Positions 24,752 to 36,702 of a stretch of 64,000 nucleotides of DNA are shown here, one piece after another. The notes under the pieces are model-generated. The model saw only the letters and a list, made by a program, of their open reading frames with translations, made no database searches and had not been told where the DNA came from. The stretch's first letter is position 1. Each line of letters begins with the position of its first letter. A program made the translations under genes and the position numbers. Origin of the DNA: Capitulum mitella (taxonomy: Eukaryota > Arthropoda > Thecostraca > Pollicipedomorpha > Pollicipedidae); contig CP099851.1 of the NCBI GenBank assembly GCA_030062745.1, forward strand, positions 3,710,161 through 3,774,160. Direction: 5' to 3'.

Positions 24752-27490
24752 TAAAAGCGCTGGACGATCAAACAGCCATTAACGGTACGTAGAGCCAAAG
24801 TAAAGAGAACGATTTGTGACGAATTATTTAGTCAAAGTAGGGTTCCCTATGAACTAAAAGAGCACGCGCGCGGCATGTATGGGTCGCAGTGCTTCTTGCG
24901 GCAACGCCGTACGCTACCTCAAGAGTTCGGCTTAATTGTTAAGCCAGCAGTGGGATGAACCAGTGCATATAAGGCATGTTGTTCATCATTCATTGGTTGA
25001 ATAACTTATGGAGGACAAAAATCAAATCTTTTGGTTACATGTAGAGCAAATTTGTTCGTCAGTGGTGGAGGAAGCTGCATGAGAGGTAAATCATGCCAGA
25101 GAAATAAGACCTGTTAATTTGAAAGGTCATTTAGATTCAAAATCCTTAGGGTTTTTTTGAAATTTGGAATGAGTGTAAATGAGAGGGAGGGACACCAAAG
25201 TTCAGACGCGTGGCGTGTTTACGTAAAGAAGAGACGGCAAAGGACCCAGGATTAAACCCTGAAGCTCACCTCAGCCTCAAGTGTCAGTTAATGTTTAGCT
25301 AAATGGAGAGATGAGCACTCTGGTGGGCAATGGAATAGAGGCAAAAAGTGATGTGAGTTCATGCAGTCAAGAAACAACTTTACTTTAGGCTTTATATTAT
25401 AATGAAGCTCATTGGCATTTGTCAGCACCAGGCTAACATGCCTTTTTGTGCTCTTTATTTGGTACAGATTATTTTCCAGATATGGAAACAGGTTTGAGGA
25501 CATATGTTTGTGATCTTTAAACAGTGTCAGCAACAAAAACCGTGCTGTTTGAAAGAGCATCTTCCACCAACTGAGCCTGACATTGTTTTTGTTCCCGGCA
25601 CTAAGGGTGATGGTGCAACACTTAAGTATAGTTAATTTTTGATATACGAGTACATCGCACTACTTTCGCCAGCATGCAACTCATCTGGAATGAAGTGGAG
25701 TATTTTATACCCATGTACCTGGTGGCGTTCCAAGAGTGATGGGTTAAGCCATGTTTCAGATACTAAAAAAAGGTAGCGCCTTGGATTTTTTTGTTGGTAA
25801 TAATTGGAAGTTTTTATGCTTGAAATAAGACAAATAGTGATAAAAAGTAATAAATAATGAATAATAACTGGTTTTTTTTGTTTTTAATCAAAGTTCTTAT
25901 GGAGGGACTGGGCATTGAATCCACCCCGTTATGGAGGGAGGGGGGGCAGATTGACTCCTTTCTTTGGTTAGTTGTCTCGAACATCTTTTAAACGGTGGAA
26001 TTTGCTTCTCTGAAATTCACAGCACCTTTCCAGAAAATGATCAGCGGTTCTGTAGGCTGAAGGCCAAAATCCGGCGATAACCACCCCGCTGCCTGTCGAA
26101 AGACGCAAACCAGCCAGCGAGAACCGTCACCTGACGTGACCTCGGATGGCGTTTTGTTGCCTTCCACTTGGCATCGGCGTCTCACCCCTATGAAGAGAAT
26201 ATCTGACCCTCATTCGAGTTTCTAAGACGCTCAAAGCCTTCAAACGGACGGGAAAAATGACGGTCGCCAAACTCTATAATAAGCCGAAGCACGCAACCAT
26301 TTGACCTGACGTGTCCGAATCGGTAACGCTCAAAGTAGGCCAAATAGAGTGGTGTTAGAAGGACAAATTTTGGAAATTTTTCGGAAAAACAACGAACGGG
26401 CTATTTGACTTTTTTACCTTCAGTCCTCAGTCACCATTAGTTTTGGTTTTAGGGGGTGGGATCAGGTTGTCCCTCCCCCTCATAACGGCGCGTGCGGGCA
26501 AACTCGCCGTGACTGCCGGTTCAGGCGTAGTATCGCAAAAAACCTTCGCGCACAGTTTTAATAATTGTTCAGTAGTAAACGAAGCATATTCAGAAGATAG
26601 AGGGTGGAATTCTGGTTGAGTTGCGTGGACATCACTGAATACTGAGGAGTCAGTAGGCAGCAGTCTTGGTATCCCATCAGTTCCGACCAAGATATTGAAA
26701 ATTTCGTTCATGCACTCCAAAAACAATGACGCCAAAGGCCTAAATGTGCTAGTTTTTGACTACCATTCCCAAGGAGCATACCCCATACTTACCACATACT
26801 TAGGCATGCTCATCCTACGTCTGCGTCATAAACAATTTGTAAAAAAACGCAACAGGATAAATTGTAATGTAGCAAAGCCTTAGTCTTAGAAATCCATTAG
26901 CGCAAAATGTGGTATCGATTTTTCCGCGTGTCTTGCAGCAGTCCATGAGCAGTTTTGAATCTTTGAAACCCAAAAAGCAAACTTGTAGACACGCATCAAG
27001 TAATCCAAATTTCCTCCACCTTTAGGACTGCGCCCAGTCGCTCATTCCTTCACTTCGTCTCAAAAGTTAAGCTACGCTAGCTCCCGTGCTCCGTCTCAAA
27101 AGTTAAACTGTGCAGTTAAAAAAGCAATAGCACATAGCAGAAATGCCGTATGCTTTTGCGCAGAAGGCAGCAGCTGGTGCCCGAAAATCGCTTTCCCGTC
27201 TAACAAATCACGGATAATTCTCTGATTTCCAGTAAACCTTGCTTGATTTGTGAAACGGCCACTTTTGTGCGAACTTTGAAAACTTTTTTAATTAGTTTTA
27301 AGAGGTCCATGGACGATACTGGTTTCAGTCCTTATGCTGTGTAAAAGTATTTCGGAACAAACGTTACATGGTAATTGTATGGGTTCGTTATCCTTCTACA
27401 TTTTTATCTCTGCCACCTAAATGTCAATGTATCAATTTGCCACGTGTTTTTTTCGGAGTGGGATGATATATTTCTGTACTTCTGCTTTTT
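24752..27490. other. Unassigned intronic sequence with repeat scraps
   Basis: A G-rich segment near 25895-25975 contains a partial duplication (TTATGGAGGGA twice). A segment near 26440-26520 (CCCCCTCATAACGGCGCGTGCGGGC) resembles one near 54150-54200, so both may be ends of another dispersed element. No gene is recognised. Confidence 0.35.
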
Positions 27491-27491
27491 G

Positions 27492-28490
27492 TTACCCTGT
27501 TGCTAGGTTCCCGACAGCTTCTTTTGCCCAATCATCGCGACGGCTGCACATCTGGTTGCACGTGATTTCCATTCCGGCGTAGCTTCCAGTTCCCCTCCCA
27601 AACGAGGCCTTTGCCGGCCAACCGTCTGTTTTTGGTAGAAAGCTCACCGACGATGGAAGTTGAACGCAAGCGTGTTGGTTACCTGCACGGGGCGGACGGA
27701 ACGCCTTCGTGCAGTCGTGGGCAAAAGACCAACTGTCAGTTACTGAGACCAGTGTCGATGCTGCACATTGCAAGGGCCAAAGCTCTGCTGGCAACATTGT
27801 CACCAGCGTAAGGTTTCCGCACGTATCCGACGCTGCGTGGCCTGCAGCATGATGGACCGCGTCATTAGACATTAATAGTGGTCCTTTCTCTGACGATCTT
27901 CCTCTTCCAAGGATCATAATGGAAGTGCCGCAAATGGACAGTGTCGTTCGTCTTCGTTAACAGTCTGCCTCGTGTCCCAGAACAGGTTACCCAGGCGAAA
28001 AATTTCTTTCCACGCAAAAAGCAAGTAATAAGACGACGTTTGTGTGTATGTACTGTAGAACTTTTGGGGACAAGACGGCGATGGTCTCACCAGGTCTCTC
28101 AGTAAGACACGTTTGAGCTTTTGGTCGTGTCGTGAACCTACAAAGTCTCTCCAGATGCTGCAACATGTTGGAGCTCATCGCTGTGTTTGACATGGCTCGC
28201 TTGGCTGATATAAACTGTTTTTGTGGTTTTGCTCGTCCCATTTGGTGATTTCCGTGGTGAAACCACCCGTGACGCCTGATGCTGGCAAGGCTATGTTTGA
28301 TCATATCAAGCCGCCGACAATCATAAGGCTCCGGAAAAGATTCCTCGGATTCATGTGGTAACGGTTTTTTGACATGCATTTTGTCATTTCTTTGATTGGC
28401 AATTGAATCAAATTCTTGGAAGGTGTATGATTTCATAGTGTTACATCTAGGATTCATGGCATCTATCTGGTTTAAAAAATCCGAAGACAA
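27492..28490 (-). other. Two long minus-strand ORFs, unrecognised
   Basis: Minus-strand ORFs of 167 codons (27987-28490) and 141 codons (27492-27917) are long for intronic DNA and do not fall in any repeat family I recognised. The first has ordinary protein composition (for example HVKKPLPHESEESFPEPYD); the second has several Cys and His residues. They could be exons of a nested gene or decayed element ORFs, but chance is also possible. I recognise no domain. Confidence 0.25.
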
Positions 28491-29813
28491 TCAAAGGTGG
28501 AAGCGACAAACTTCCAAATGCATGGGGTGAGAAGTAATGCAGTGTTACATTGGGACGTTCCTTTGTGTTGAGTGCAAGAAATGGTTCGAATCGGTAGCTG
28601 TGGGGCACTTACGTAACTAACCATTACTAAAAGGATTCGTTTTTCCACGAAGTCATGCCTAAGGCCATCGAGTGAAACCCTACAAAGAAACTCAAAATAG
28701 TTTCAACTTTTACCAGCGAATATAAATGATTTGCTTCATCAGCGTCGAACCTTTAAAAATATGGAGACAAATATCCATAATCCCTTATCTTTGGACTTGA
28801 TATAGAGAATCGAGTAAAAAGCAAAGAAAGAGAACAGAATATGAGTACTCCCGTCTTAACTGATGAATACTTCACTTACCTTTCGAACCGATCGTAGTCA
28901 TCAGTTTCCTGATTTCCTAAATGCAAGCTTGAATCATTATTTGTCTCAAAACACCCTCTTACGGGGTTCCGAAATTACTCCCCAAGATCTTCCTCTGTGT
29001 TTTATTCAACTGTTTCTTATTATCAGCAATCAGATATGTCTATGGACAGCTGGCCAAAACAGAATATTCATTTTAATTTCTGTAGCAAACGTATGCATGT
29101 CAAGTGGCCATAGGAATCACTCCGACTAGCAGTTATGGATAGCTGCTTCCTATGTTTGGCACCCTGAACTCGCCACTGTCCACAAATTATTTGTCAAATA
29201 TGTTTTGGGGGCCGGCCTCGGCTACAAAATGGAGATGTTATAAGCAAAACAACACCATTCCCAGAACATGTTTGGCAGATGCCTTCTGGCCAACCTCGAG
29301 CTCCAAAGTGTGAAGAGGCTCTAAATAGGAAACTTGGAGCGTCATAGTAAGCAATGTGCAAGATGGCTTTCTGGATATTTGTTTTTGCATTGCAATGACG
29401 CGATTTGCGTGTTTCGTGCGTTCCGATCATCTGAAAAGTTAATTCAGGCCATAGGCATTCGTCTGAGCCGCAGTCCATCTCAATGGGCGCAGTGGATGGG
29501 CAGGTTTCGGGTGAACCGCTTCCTCCACATGTGGTTACATGAGTAAATTCACAAGAAAGAAGGGCAAAACAATTTCGATAATGTTGATGAAAGTGAATCA
29601 GTTCACCTCCGCTGTATCTCTAGCACTGTACTTGCAAAAACCAACACGAGCAAAAAAAACATGGCGAGAAGTCACGAAACGACACGGTGTCGATTAGTCA
29701 ACGCATGTGTCAACCCACTGTTGCAAAGACACATGCGTTCTCATGCAAACGCACAAGAAAAAAAAGCTTGAAAGGGCGGAAAATGACCAATTTTACTTCT
29801 GACTGTTCTCCAG
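28491..29813. other. Unassigned intronic sequence before exon 3
   Basis: No gene or repeat is recognised in this stretch. It ends with a pyrimidine-rich tract (TTTTACTTCTGACTGTTCTCCAG) that serves as the exon 3 acceptor. Confidence 0.45.
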
Positions 29814-29930
29814 AACTGCACACCTGTCCTCAAACGCACCTGACGTGCAAAAATCACAAGTGCGTGCCTCATGACGTCATCTGCGACTTCGTCGACGACT
29901 GCGGGGACGGCACGGACGAACTGAAGTGCA
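29814..29930 (+). CDS. LDLa exon 3
   Basis: This is a complete LDLa module in 117 nt, phase 1-1. The frame reads LHTCPQTHLTCKNHKCVPHD and then VICDFVDDCGDGTDELKC. All six cysteines and the DDCGDGTDE calcium cassette are present. The acceptor is a strong pyrimidine tract plus CAG, and the donor is TGCA|GTAAGT, close to consensus. The upstream neighbour is a 28-kb intron; the next exon follows after only 245 bp. Confidence 0.9.
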
Positions 29931-30175
29931 GTAAGTCCCTGTGAGAGGTCTGTAATGCAACGTCCTCGACGTTCGATTGCTCCTTGATGAGAGAAACGTG
30001 CGGATTCTAGTATACTTATCATGCGAAAAAGTACTAGATGGAATTCGTCATCGCAGATCTCCGTGTGTTCCGTGACGACGTAATTGATGAGAAAGTGAAA
30101 AGTTTTGAATTTAGGAGGAAACAGGCGCTGGCAACGATGGCATCAGGTCGGTTCGTTCTCATGTTCGTGCCGCAG

Positions 30176-30298
30176 ATCCGCGCAGGTGCTGGGAGAGCGA
30201 GTTCACGTGCGACAACGGCCAGTGTGTCCGACCGGCGATGGTGTGCGACGGTCGGAGAGACTGCCACGACGGTTCCGACGAAACCAACTGTACCGGAG
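30176..30298 (+). CDS. LDLa exon 4
   Basis: This is a complete LDLa module in 123 nt, phase 1-1. The frame reads RRCWESEFTCDNGQCVRPAM and then VCDGRRDCHDGSDETNCTG. It is near the textbook pattern, with FTCDNGQC and DCHDGSDE. The acceptor is GTTCGTGCCGCAG; a second AG ten bases downstream (CGCAGG) is also possible. The donor is GGAG|GTAAGT. Two further GAG|GTAAG sites follow downstream in the same orientation, at 30338 and 30444, and the first of these is in frame. Confidence 0.9.
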
Positions 30299-30450
30299 GT
30301 AAGTCGGCCAGACCCGTCAGGGCAAATTGCACCAGAGGTAAGTCCTCCCAGGATATCAAACTGCACCGACTGCAGGCCGCCCAAGTCAGCCAGGGCAGAG
30401 TGCTTCAGAGATAAACCGCACGGGTTGTCAGGCTTCACCAGAGGTAAGCC
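30299..30450 (+). repeat. Donor-duplicating tandem repeat after exon 4
   Basis: The exon 4 3' border (TG(T/C)ACC(G/A)GAG|GTAAGTC) is repeated 39 bp downstream (30338), and a third form, TTCACCAGAG|GTAAGCC, lies at 30444. Use of the second donor would add 13 in-frame codons (GKSARPVRANCTR), including one Cys. Use of the third would shift the frame. Confidence 0.6.
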
Positions 30451-32079
30451 ACCTGGGCCAGCTTGGCGAGATTGCTGTGCCAGGAAAAAAAGTTGTGTGC
30501 GGAACGTTGTACCAATTCGTGTTATGTGGTTGACTGCATGCCTGTATAAATCGAGGTCGATGTTCCATTAATGAAATGTTCAGCACAAACGTTTAGGGAA
30601 AGGAAGTTTTCACTGTTTGATGGAGTATGGAAGGGGGGGGGGGTCCATGGGGAGGCTTTATCTTCCCAGCCCAAACCGGACGGATCTAAATAATCTGCTC
30701 TGTGCAGTATACCTCAGGCAGTGCTGAAGGATTTAATGACTCGTAGCTTAGTTGCAACGTGTTTTAATTTTATTGCATGGGGACTAATAAGCAGTTCCAG
30801 GAATAGTGCCACTTTAAACAAATGAGGTAAATGCGTTTTTTCATTATAAAATGGGTGTGTTCCACCCAAGCGATGTGTCGGATCTTTACAAAGTAAACGC
30901 AGCTAAGTCGGATGGACGGGGTTATAAAATCGGATTTTTTTCGCTTAGGAGTCCCTCTGTGGTACATTCTTTTGTACCACAAGTAACATAATCAACTGTA
31001 CCAAGTAACATCACCGCACAGGCCTAAAATACCGTGAGGCCCTTTACCACCAGTAAGGATCACTCCAAGGGCACTTAAACACGATGTGCTGCCACTTGCC
31101 TGTCGCACCATAGTGCTTAGCTCGTATCGAGCGTGTGATGTTTTCTTCTCGCCGCCAATGTAAGGATTCGGCTTTGCAGATTGCTTTGGACAAACTGGCG
31201 GATCTTTGCGACTGACGCGCTGGTTGTGTAGTTGACGTTTAGGAAATAGTTTGTTAGCAATGGACAGAATGATGTATATCGCTGATCACGAGCAGGGCCG
31301 AAGACCGAGAGAGTGCTACTTCAACGAGCGTAGAAAACTGAGAGAGCGGCCCGGTCCGGCCTGGCCATGAACCTTTCTGAAAGTTAATAACTTGGCAAAC
31401 ACAACAGAAAGCTTCATGAAATTTTGTCAGAAGACTGCTCAGTATTATTTGAATTTTATGTGCGCATTTTTAGTGTGTTGGTTCATAAGTGCTGTCTTCC
31501 ACTTAACTCCTCCGGGAATAATGTTTTCTCTCGAGCCATTTTTCCTATGGTGTATTTAAACCGCTCAGTAACGCCAAAAAACAATATTGCGGGCGCAAAT
31601 AACAGTAAATTAACATAAATAGTAAACTTGCAGGTTTTCGGATGCAAAGTACTGAACTGGTCGATAAATATTTCGTCATACTGCGAAATGCGTAAAGTGC
31701 AAGCAACGATGTTAGCAAAAACAGAGAACAATGTAGGCGTTACTCGCCATGCGTCCCACAAGTCGTTTTATTGGTTTACTGATACAGGTGAACCAGCGGT
31801 TTAAACCATGTAGAAATCGGCATAGTTACGGAGTTATGCTATAGTTGAGAGCAGGACAATGCGTCTGTGGTAGTGAAGCTGGCGCAGTCTCTCTCGTCTT
31901 CTTTGACTGAAGACCATATCTATATGATGCAAATCGGTGTGACCAATTACAAAACCAGGCAAAGAATTCTGCGAATGTGATGATGTCGGCAGGAGGCGAA
32001 CATTTGGACTGCTGCAGCGGTGATTTGGACTGGCCTGCCGTCCTGTATCTGCCTGGGATGCAGTCAGGTCTCGTCCGAG
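30451..32079 (+). other. Intron 4, unassigned part
   Basis: A G-run near 30632 followed by GGTCCATGGGGAGG could be the end of an unclassified dispersed element. Nothing else is assignable up to the minisatellite at 32080. Confidence 0.4.
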
Positions 32080-32530
32080 TCGGTTGAGCTCTGTCCGGAC
32101 GGTGCCTGGAACATCTGTGGTCCGTGTCTGGACCGTGCTTGGGTTGTGCGTCGGCAGTGTTTGAATCGTGTCTGGACTGTCTGGGCCGTGTCTGGATTGT
32201 GTATGGGTTGTGTGCGGACCATATCGGAAACTGTATGGTCTCTGTCTGGACCGGGCATGGATTCTGTTTCAACCGTGTTTGAATTGTGTCCGGACTGTCT
32301 GGGTCGTGTCTGGATCGTGTCTGGATAGTGTCTGGAACATGTGTTGATTGTGTCTGGAAAACGTTTGGATTCCGTCTTGACCGTCTGGACCATGTCTTGG
32401 ACTGTCATGGCTGTCATGACTCGACTGGAGTGGACTGTGTATGGGCGGTGTCTGGGCCATAGCCAGACCGTGGCTGTTCCTTGTCTGGACTGTGTCTGGA
32501 TTGCCTTCCAGGCCGTGTCTGGACCTGTGG
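32080..32530. repeat. Degenerate minisatellite of GTGTCTGGAC-type units
   Basis: Over 450 bp the plus strand repeats short units of the form GTGTCTGGACCGT or GTGTCTGGATTGT with irregular spacing of roughly 10-18 bp. Its complement gives a 196-codon minus-strand ORF rich in Gln/Thr/Arg/Pro/His, which is a repeat translation. It lies in intron 4, about 410 bp upstream of exon 5. Confidence 0.85.
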
Positions 32531-32941
32531 ACCGACCCCAGATGACGGCCAATGAGGCCACGTGCATGTTTCCCGACATGCCTGGCACAAGTGTACAGGA
32601 GCCAACTTTTCGACTGATAGGGCCCGTTCTTGAGCGAAAGTTGGATGCGCTCAATGGAGCTGAATCCTCGATCGGAGATTTGCGATCGTGCTGAGGTTGA
32701 CTTTGTAAAAGTTAAAGTGGATGCCGGTCACATTGCCAACGGGAGTTCAGAGCCGGGCTTTATCAGCTTTGTAAGATGATAGCCTTTTTAGCATAATACC
32801 GTTGGACTTTTTATGCTGGAAAATTGGAAACCATCTATACATTTCCACAACTTCAGGGTTCTTTGCAGGTTACGTTTATTTCGGACTATCAACACCACTT
32901 GCTGGATATTGTTTGATGGAGATGGCTGACTGCTGTTTCAG

Positions 32942-33040
32942 ATGATTTCGTCATCTGCGGCAACGGTGCCAGAGTTCATCGTCACTTCTGGTGCGACGAC
33001 TGGCCAGACTGTGCCGACAACCACGCCGACGAAACTAGCT
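32942..33040 (+). CDS. LDLa exon 5, degenerate (Cys I and III lost)
   Basis: This exon is 99 nt, phase 1-1, entered after CTGCTGTTTCAG. The frame reads DDFVICGNGARVHRHFWC and then DDWPDCADNHADETS. Cys II, IV and V are present. Cys I is absent, and Cys III is replaced (GNGAR where GNGxC is usual). The exon ends T|GTAAGG, so the Cys VI codon is split. Joining to exon 6, which begins GC, restores TGC. The acidic cassette has one extra residue (CADNHADE). The exon borders and remaining pattern argue for a real coding exon despite the losses. Confidence 0.72.
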
Positions 33041-33138
33041 GTAAGGCGAAATGGAGTTCTTCCAATTCTCAAAAAGATACGTTTCTTGTGCAATTCCTCT
33101 GATGGTGTTGACTTTCCACGAGCTTGCATTTTCTATGC

Positions 33139-33449
33139 AAATTTGATCCGAACGGTTATTGGGGTGACCGTAGGAATCGGAGCCCGTATTAAGCATAGCA
33201 TAAGTTGCACGGACTCGGACCCCTACGGCCGATCGAACAATTCCATGTAACGGCCAATTTCGTGGCGAAAACTGAACGTGCCGCCAAGGGTGCGGCACGA
33301 CTGTGCGTTAGTCAGGTTGACCTTTTGACCAGTGGTCAGCTGAACCGCGGGCCAAACATCGAACGTCGGAGTGACCCGAACCCTTGGCTTCGAGGTGTCT
33401 TGCCAGGACGGGGGGTCCAGCGCTCTACATAATGAGCTACCAGTCACGA
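33139..33449 (-). mobile_element. tRNA-derived SINE, copy 2
   Basis: The minus-strand head has an A box (complement of about 33420-33442, GGTAGCTCATTATGTAGAGC) and a B box (GGGTTCGGGTCACTCC, complement of about 33371-33386). The body is collinear with copy 1 at 10.0 kb, sharing AAATTTGATCCGAACGGTTA at its 3' end. It lies about 100 bp downstream of exon 5 inside intron 5. Confidence 0.78.
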
Positions 33450-34274
33450 TGTTCGCCGTCTTGTTTAAGCGCTGTGCTACATTACCGTGTGTCAGCACGT
33501 GTTGCCCTTTTGCTGTTCAAGATACTTTCAAATAGCTGGCAGATCACTGCACATCAGGAGCAGTTTTCATGAGGGCGTAGGGATATGGAGTTCTTCTTTT
33601 TGGGCGTTATGTCTCCAGTTTTACGAAATTGGACCTCCCAGAAATGGCTGGGATTCCCGAGTCAGCTGTTGTCCGTCAGTGTTCGCCCTGGAACACACAC
33701 CAACTCGCTCCGCCACACCACTGTCGGTCGCTCAGAGGACCTGACCGATGATATGCTATCAGCTGCTGCGGACCGTGATTTGTCTTTGTGACACAGCCAT
33801 TGATCTTCTCTTGAGGCGGTCTCTCATATTGCTCGCAACATTGTTGGAAATAATCAAAGGCGTCGTCAACAGGACGACAAGCACCGAAAACAGTCCGGAG
33901 GAAGGGGCGGTTGCGTGCAGTGGTCTGCGTTTCCAATCTCAAAAGGTCTCTTCTAGCAGCGTCAGAGCCTGGAGACACCAACAAAACAGCGATTGTTCGC
34001 CGTAGGATTTCAGAGGCCGTGTAATGACCGCCGTTTATGAAAGCGATCTACCAGGCCCTGGACTAATTAGAGCTCGTCATTTAAGCTGAAAACTTCACGT
34101 TCATACTGTGCAATGGGCCTTGCTTAAATTTAGTAGTCGACAACCGGAGCTCATCCTAGCTTCTAACGCTGCTAAAATGCAGCTTTATGCGCTCGGGAAT
34201 GAGGCACCGAAATAAGCGGATAAGCGATTGTTATTTTTCCATGCCACTTGCCATCATCGCAAGCCTACGGGACA
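33450..34274. other. Intron 5, unassigned part
   Basis: A 102-codon minus-strand ORF (33676-33984) with five cysteines (for example FDYFQQCCEQYE) has a protein-like look but no recognised domain, and plus-strand ORFs overlap it. No repeat family is seen. Confidence 0.3.
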
Positions 34275-34278
34275 TTAA

Positions 34279-36702
34279 CCCTATTCCCGGCAGAGGGGCT
34301 GAATCCACCCCCCTCGGGTTTTCTGCTTGCCAATTCCAGGGTTTTTGCTGCAGCTCCACGAAACTTGCTGATTTTTCCTAGCTACCTTTTTCTTCCTATT
34401 GTGACAAATTTTCGAAATACCGTTTTGCATAGGGGCGGAGCCAGGCAACGTTTTTCGGAGGCAGCTCAGGGCATTTTTGGCCCTGTTAAGGACAGAAGGA
34501 AAATGACTGCCCAAAATAGCGTTTTTAAGATAGACCTTAAACCTTCACTTGGGCTTATAACTAAATAGTTGGGAAATGTGCAAATACAATTTTGTTCACC
34601 TGACGCCACTTAACAAGGCCAGGTCAAGGTCAAAATTCAAAATTTGTTTTTTTAGTAATAATTTCAGCGCTATTTTTTTAAATGCCAAATTCGGAACACG
34701 TATGACGTAAAGGTGCGCCCTCTACTTGTAGACCAAGTTTCAGCTTTATATCAGGTCGAGTCACGGAGCTATGACCTAAAATGTTCGTGCGCGTACCCTA
34801 TATCCCTATTCCCGGCAGGGGGGGGCGGAATCCGCCCCCCTCGGGTTTTTTGCTTGCCAATTCCAGGCTTTTTAACGCAGCTTCACGAAACTTGGTGACT
34901 TTTCCTAGCTTTTCCTTCTACGCGCCGTGACAAAATTTCGAAATTCTATTTTGCTCAGGGGCGGAGACAGGCAACGTTTTTGGGAGGCACCTCAGGTCAT
35001 TTTTGGCCATCTTGAGGGTAAAAGGAAAATGTCTGCCAAAAACAGAGTTTTTAAGATAGAACTTAAAACTTTACATGAATGTATAGCTAAATAGTTGGGC
35101 AATGTGCATATGTAATGTTGTTTATCTGAGGTCGCTTTACAAGATCAGGTCAAGGTCAAAAGTTAAAATTTGTTTTTTCGCAATAATTTCGGCGCTGTTT
35201 TTTCAAATGCCAAACTCGGAATATATATGACGTAAAAAGATACCTTCTACTTGTGTACCAAGTTTCAGCTTGATATCAGGTCGGGTCACGGAGCTATGAT
35301 CTAAAATGTCATTGCGCGTACCCTGTACCGCAAAAGCCAAAAAATGAATTTTTTGGAATAGAGTGAATTTAATCGATTAAAAACGTTTACAGATAATACT
35401 GAATGCACACGACATCATTCCAGGTGACCCCAAGGTCACTGGAGGTCATTTAAGGTCAAAGGTCACAAGTTGATCTGAAGAACGTGTGACCATGACAGTT
35501 CCCCCTTTTTTATGTCCCTGGCACCGCCTATGCTAACATTATACAAACATTGTAATGCGATTTGTACTTCTTTAGCATAACATGACTAGCAGAAGCTAAA
35601 AAAGTGTTTTGGCCTCTTGTGTTCATTCCGTTATTAGTAAACTAATCCCGCTATTTTTGAAACCCTGTGAACGCCCATGAATTTTCTCAAAATTTCAAAT
35701 TTGCATACCCATGGTAAAAGCCCAATCCATTATCTCTCGATTCATGCCAGTTTCATCGAAATCGGTCCATAAACAACGGAGTTATAAGAAGTCAAAAAGT
35801 ACCCCCATTTTTACATTTTTGCCCCCTGTATCCACAAATTTCAAAATTTTGAAAATTTCTTTTTATAAAAATGTAGTTCACGTCACGGCAAATCGATTGC
35901 CGTTTGTTGCGATGAAATCAGACAAGTAGTTCTCGAGATCTCAGGGGGGGCCGAATCCGCCCCCCCCCCTGCCGGGAATCGGCCATACCGTCTAGCCCTT
36001 CGGGAATAGGGATATCACAATAGTCGTAAAATGAAACTTTTGAAAAAGAGTGAATTTGAATGATTGAAAACGTTTGCAGATAATATTAAATGCGCACAAA
36101 GTCATTCCAAGTGACACCAAGATCATTTGAGGTCATTTAAGGTCAAAGGTCACAGGTTGATTTGAAGAGCATGTGACCATGACAGTTTCCCTTTTTTTTC
36201 ATGTCCTTTGCACCGCCTTTGCCAACATCATACAAACATTGTAATACGGTTTGTACTTCTTTAGCATAACGTGAAAAGCAGAAGCCAAAAAAGTTCTTAT
36301 TTTTTGGTCATTCGGTTGTTGGAAAACTTATTCTCCTATTTTCGAAGCCCTGTAAACCCCTATGAATTTTCTTAAACTTTCAAATGTGTGTACCATTGGT
36401 AAACGTCCTGTCCATAATCTCTTGATTCATGACAATTTCATTGAAATTGGTTCACAAACGACGGAGTTATAAGAAGTCCAAAAGTACCCCCAATTTGATA
36501 TTTTTGCCCCCCTCCCCCTGTATCCACCCCTTTCAAAATTTTGAGAACTTTTTTAACGTGCAGTTTACGTCTTGGCAAATCGATTGCCGTTTGTTGCGAT
36601 GAAATCGGATATGTAGTTCTCGAGATCTCGGGAGGGGGGGGCCGATTTCGCCCCCTCCCGTGCCGGGAATCGGCCATACCGTCTAGCCCCCCGGGAATAG
36701 GG
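34279..36702 (+). mobile_element. Family A element, outer copy A4 (interrupted)
   Basis: It begins TTAA (34275-34278) then CCCTATTCCCGG, runs as family A to about 34799, and is interrupted by a second family A copy. It resumes at 36012 and ends CCGGGAATAGGG, then TTTA in place of TTAA. The resumed part carries an exact DR1 (36140-36152); TCAAGGTCA is at 34624-34632. Removing the inner copy and one ATAT gives a contiguous sequence matching the other family members. Confidence 0.85.
34804..36011 (+). mobile_element. Family A element, nested copy A5 with ATAT duplication
   Basis: This complete 1208-bp copy has both CCCTATTCCCGG and CGGGAATAGGG ends and is inserted inside A4. It is flanked by ATAT on both sides (34800-34803 and 36012-36015). 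Uninterrupted family members read CCCTATATCGCAATAG at this point, so ATAT is the duplicated target. It contains TCAAGGTCA (35150-35158) and an exact DR1 (35453-35465). Confidence 0.9.

Larger units (their letters stand above)
1574..29813 (+). other. Intron 2 of the LDLa gene, about 28 kb, repeat-filled
   Basis: No LDLa signature (Cys, CDG, DC, DGSDE pattern) was found between exons 2 and 3 in either strand's ORFs. The interval holds TTAA-element copies, a tRNA-derived SINE, microsatellites, minisatellites and two promoter-like spots, annotated separately. A divergent exon with few cysteines could have escaped reading by eye. Confidence 0.5.

Noticed and set aside
32064..32654. 196-codon minus-strand ORF rich in Gln/Thr/Arg/Pro
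   Set aside because: It is a translation of the GTGTCTGGAC minisatellite.
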